Under the pieces are notes generated by a model. The model saw only the letters and a list, made by a program, of their open reading frames with translations, was not told the origin of the DNA and did no database searches. Below, piece by piece: positions 6,805-9,110 of a stretch of 9,110 bases of DNA. The stretch is from Thiotrichaceae bacterium. GTDB taxonomy: Bacteria > Pseudomonadota > Gammaproteobacteria > Thiotrichales > Thiotrichaceae. The stretch is from contig WGBH01000515.1 in the NCBI GenBank assembly GCA_015494435.1, positions 1-9,110 of the forward strand, read 5' to 3'. The position numbers and the translations under genes are program-made. Each line of letters begins with the position of its first letter. Within the stretch, counting starts at the first letter, position 1.

Positions 6805-7851
6805 TTACTTAATCAACCAAGCGGCAAATTTCTCGCCTAACTCTGATCCATTATCAGCCCAAAATTCAGCACTGGCTTTAATCCCTTCATCCAAATGTGC
6901 TGATGGAAGCTGTGGCTTAACTGCTTCAGCAATCAAAGATTCAGATGATTTACGCGTTGGGCCATAGGCAACATCTTGCATACCCGCAAGTGGCTTTGTT
7001 TTAGTTGCAGCAAGAATAAATTTGATCGCTTCTTCTTTATTCTTAGAGCCTTTAGGAATTGCCCAACCATCTAAATCATAAATCTGTCCATCCCAAACAA
7101 TATTAAAGTCACTTTTGTCTTTTTGGATAGCACTATAAATACGACCATTAGCTGATTGTACAATCACTGCGCCACCATCATTGAGTAACTGAGGTGCTTG
7201 TGACCACGAATCAAACCAAACAATATCTTTTTTGATTGTATCCAGTTTAGCAAAGGCGCGTTTCACCCCTTTTTCTGTTCCTAACACTTTATAAATATCT
7301 TTAAGCGCCACACCATCTGCCATTAATGCCCATTCTAGATTAACCTGTGGTCTTTTTCTAAAGGCACGTTTACCTGGAATTTTTTTAGTATCAAAAATAT
7401 CCGCAACCGTTTTTGGTTTGGTTTTAATATTATTTTTATGCGCAAATATAACTGACCAAACAATATTACCTACCGCACATTCACTGCTAAGCGCAGCTGG
7501 AATGAAATCATCTTTGGCTGCTTTTCCATCATCACCTTTGGGCAATCTATCTTGTGGAAAAACTTCTAACATCCCTTCTGAACAGGCTCTTTCGACATCA
7601 ATATATTCAATATCTAAAACGTCCCATTTAACATTTTTAGACTCCACCTGTGCTTTTAATTCAGCAACACCACCTGAATAATCCTCAAAAAGAATTTTTT
7701 TGCCTGACTCCTTGATATAAGGGTCAATCATATGTTTTTTTTGTGCGGCGCCATAAGCACCACCAAACGACACAACCGTTAGTTCTTCCGCTATAATATT
7801 TGCAGACAATAATGAACTTGCCACTAATAAACCTAGCTTTAATTTTCTCAT
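6805..7851 (-). CDS. potD: Periplasmic substrate-binding protein, PotD-like (polyamine/opine family)
   Basis: This is the periplasmic binding protein that captures the ligand and delivers it to the PotBC permease. The 348-residue product starts MRKLKLGLLVASS, a classical signal peptide with a likely cut after Ala21, before EELTVVSFGGAYG. Family-typical segments follow: WDVLDIEY (76-83), DSWSQAPQLLNDGGA (214-228), and DLDGWAIPKGSKNKEEAIKFI (259-279), which aligns with the ligand-site region of E. coli PotD. Cys90 and Cys125 could form a disulfide. The frame extends to a GTG at 7938, but that would overlap potA and bury the signal peptide; ATG 7851 has AAGGAG 10 nt upstream. The symbol is used at family level, since the exact substrate (putrescine, spermidine or an opine-like compound) cannot be read from sequence. 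Confidence 0.85.
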   Translation of the reverse strand: MRKLKLGLLVASSLLSANIIAEELTVVSFGGAYGAAQKKHMIDPYIKESGKKILFEDYSGGVAELKAQVESKNVKWDVLDIEYIDVERACSEGMLEVFPQDRLPKGDDGKAAKDDFIPAALSSECAVGNIVWSVIFAHKNNIKTKPKTVADIFDTKKIPGKRAFRKRPQVNLEWALMADGVALKDIYKVLGTEKGVKRAFAKLDTIKKDIVWFDSWSQAPQLLNDGGAVIVQSANGRIYSAIQKDKSDFNIVWDGQIYDLDGWAIPKGSKNKEEAIKFILAATKTKPLAGMQDVAYGPTRKSSESLIAEAVKPQLPSAHLDEGIKASAEFWADNGSELGEKFAAWLIK

Positions 7852-7891
7852 TCTTTTACTTCTCCTTGGATTATAATTTGTCGATGCTAAG

Positions 7892-7907
7892 AGACTCAGC
7901 AGAGTCT
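7892..7907. other. Small hairpin in the potA-potD gap
   Basis: agactc (7892-7897) and gagtct (7902-7907) form a perfect 6-bp stem with the loop agca. It sits in the 67-nt gap between the potA stop codon and the potD start, about 40 nt before the potD ATG. No U-tract follows, so it is not a standard terminator. It may be an mRNA processing or stability site that sets potD expression apart from potA, as inferred from position only. Confidence 0.5.
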
Positions 7908-7918
7908 GGACAGCTATC

Positions 7919-9016
7919 CTAGCTAATTTGCAAAGCACGACAGTCTTTAGACAACCAGCCTAATGTTACAGCCTGTCCTTCTTCTAAATCATCAAATTTA
8001 AAAGAATTGGGTTGTTTGATAATAAACTCGGCACTTTCATTTAAAAAGGTGATATAAATTCGTAGATGATCACCGATATAAATAATTTGTTTAATTATTC
8101 CCGTAAAAATATTGTCACAAGCAATATTGTGTTTATCTGGATTTAAGATCACTTTTTCAGGGCGAATAGATAAATACACTTTAGTATCAGACGCTGTAAG
8201 ATTAACGGCTAAGGCACTCACGCTATCATTTTCTGTTACTTTGACCTGAACTGTGCCATCATCTTGATGCGACTCAATATGACCGTTTAAATGATTATTT
8301 TCACCAATAAATTCCGCAACAAATTTATTATCAGGGCGCTCATAAAGTGTTTTAGGATCAGATATCTGCTGGATAACACCCTGCTCAAAAACGGCAATAC
8401 GATCAGACATTGTCAATGCTTCTGTTTGATCATGAGTCACATAGATAACGGTAAAACCTAGCATTTTATGCAGTTTTTTAATTTCATACTGCATTTGCTC
8501 ACGTAGATTTTTATCCAATGCGCCTAAAGGTTCATCCATTAAAACTAATTGTGGCTCATAAACTAATGCCCGTGCTAAGGCGACTCTTTGTTTTTGACCA
8601 CCTGAAAGTTGATTTGGATAACGATTAGCAAAACTTTGTAATTCAACCAAATCCAAATATTTATTCACTCTCGCTTTTTTATCTGCCTTAGACATTTTGC
8701 GAAATTTGAGTGGGTATGCCAGATTTTCAGCAATGGTCATATGAGGGAATAAAGCATAGTTTTGAAACACCATGCCAATATTGCGTTTATGCGGGGTCGT
8801 GTGACGAATCGCTTTGCCATTAACATAAATTTCGCCACTGGTAATATCTTCAAAACCTGCTAACAACATCAAACAGGTTGTTTTACCCGAGCCAGAAGGC
8901 CCTAGCATTGTCACAAATTCACCTTGTTTTATAGCAAGATTAAGTGCTTTAACAACGAACACTTTACCATCATAACTTTTCTTTACTTGATCGAACTTAA
9001 CACAAATATTGGACAT
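7919..9016 (-). CDS. potA: Pot-type ABC transporter ATP-binding protein PotA
   Basis: This cytoplasmic ATPase drives the Pot-like importer and is first in its operon. All nucleotide-binding motifs are intact in the 365 residues: Walker A GPSGSGKT (39-46), Q-loop Gln85 in FQNYALFPHMT, signature LSGGQKQRVALARAL (137-151), Walker B LVLMDE (157-162), D-loop GALD (165-168) and switch His195 in YVTHDQTEALTMSDR. The C-terminal third (about 235-365) is the regulatory TOBE_2-type beta domain, with YLSIRPEKVIL (281-291), as in PotA/UgpC-type importer ATPases. The ATG at 9016 is preceded by an A/T-rich stretch with no recognisable Shine-Dalgarno. potD follows after 67 nt, then potB and potC, so the transporter set is complete. 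Confidence 0.95.
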   Translation of the reverse strand: MSNICVKFDQVKKSYDGKVFVVKALNLAIKQGEFVTMLGPSGSGKTTCLMLLAGFEDITSGEIYVNGKAIRHTTPHKRNIGMVFQNYALFPHMTIAENLAYPLKFRKMSKADKKARVNKYLDLVELQSFANRYPNQLSGGQKQRVALARALVYEPQLVLMDEPLGALDKNLREQMQYEIKKLHKMLGFTVIYVTHDQTEALTMSDRIAVFEQGVIQQISDPKTLYERPDNKFVAEFIGENNHLNGHIESHQDDGTVQVKVTENDSVSALAVNLTASDTKVYLSIRPEKVILNPDKHNIACDNIFTGIIKQIIYIGDHLRIYITFLNESAEFIIKQPNSFKFDDLEEGQAVTLGWLSKDCRALQIS

Positions 9017-9042
9017 GTTTTATGCTTACAATTAAAATGATC

Positions 9043-9071
9043 ACTATACCCTAGTTTAGAAATTACGATAA
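9043..9071 (-). promoter_or_regulatory. Weak candidate promoter for the pot operon
   Basis: On the minus strand a -10-like TATAGT (9048-9043) has a poor -35-like TTATCG (9071-9066) at 17 nt spacing. It would start transcription roughly 20 nt before the potA ATG. The -10 is decent but the -35 matches only half the consensus. The window ends at 9110, so a better promoter or upstream gene may lie outside it. Confidence 0.22.
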
Positions 9072-9110
9072 ATCAATTTTTAAGGCTTTTTTTGGCATCC
9101 TTCATATACC

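Noticed and set aside
7870..7875. Perfect TATAAT on the minus strand before potD
   Set aside because: No acceptable -35 lies 16-18 nt upstream, and a transcript starting from it would begin inside the potD ribosome site (7867-7862), so it is unlikely to be a working promoter.
9075..9100. T-rich stretch near the right edge as a terminator
   Set aside because: There is no stem long enough before the T-run on either strand, and the neighbouring gene is not in view.

Overview
This AT-rich chromosomal window looks like a gammaproteobacterium. The evidence is an LptE-type outer-membrane lipoprotein, a proteobacterial SucC/SucD pair, and a Pot-type ABC transporter of the kind common in that class. 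Genus cannot be fixed from the sequence. Every complete gene looks intact and ordinary. There is no tRNA, rRNA, CRISPR array, phage module or complete insertion sequence.

Layout. Bases 1-43 may hold the first codons of a minus-strand gene that leaves the window. Bases 221-2847 are a minus-strand run read as lptE, sucC, sucD: an LPS-assembly lipoprotein followed by both subunits of succinyl-CoA synthetase, with only 2 nt between sucC and sucD. Divergent from lptE, a good sigma70-type promoter at 2939-2968 precedes mgtE (3021-4379, plus strand), a CBS-domain magnesium channel/transporter. mgtE converges on a minus-strand transporter operon. The 185-bp gap between them holds a 121-bp nested inverted repeat (4425-4545) that looks like a REP/MITE-type element and may end transcription from both sides.

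The transporter operon (9016 down to 4565, minus strand) reads potA (ATPase), potD-like (periplasmic binding protein), potB (long permease), potC (permease). These four genes encode a complete polyamine/opine-family (Pot-like) uptake system. PotB carries about 110-140 extra residues between its first and second membrane segments. The binding protein keeps one of the spermidine-contacting acidic positions of PotD but not the neighbouring Trp, so the substrate is uncertain. Small hairpins lie in the potA-potD and potD-potB gaps and may tune relative expression; the second resembles the end of an IS200/IS605-type element.

I found no convincing undescribed system. The items most worth checking are the 121-bp palindromic element, the potD-potB hairpin with its odd potB start, the PotB insertion, and the start codons of lptE and mgtE.
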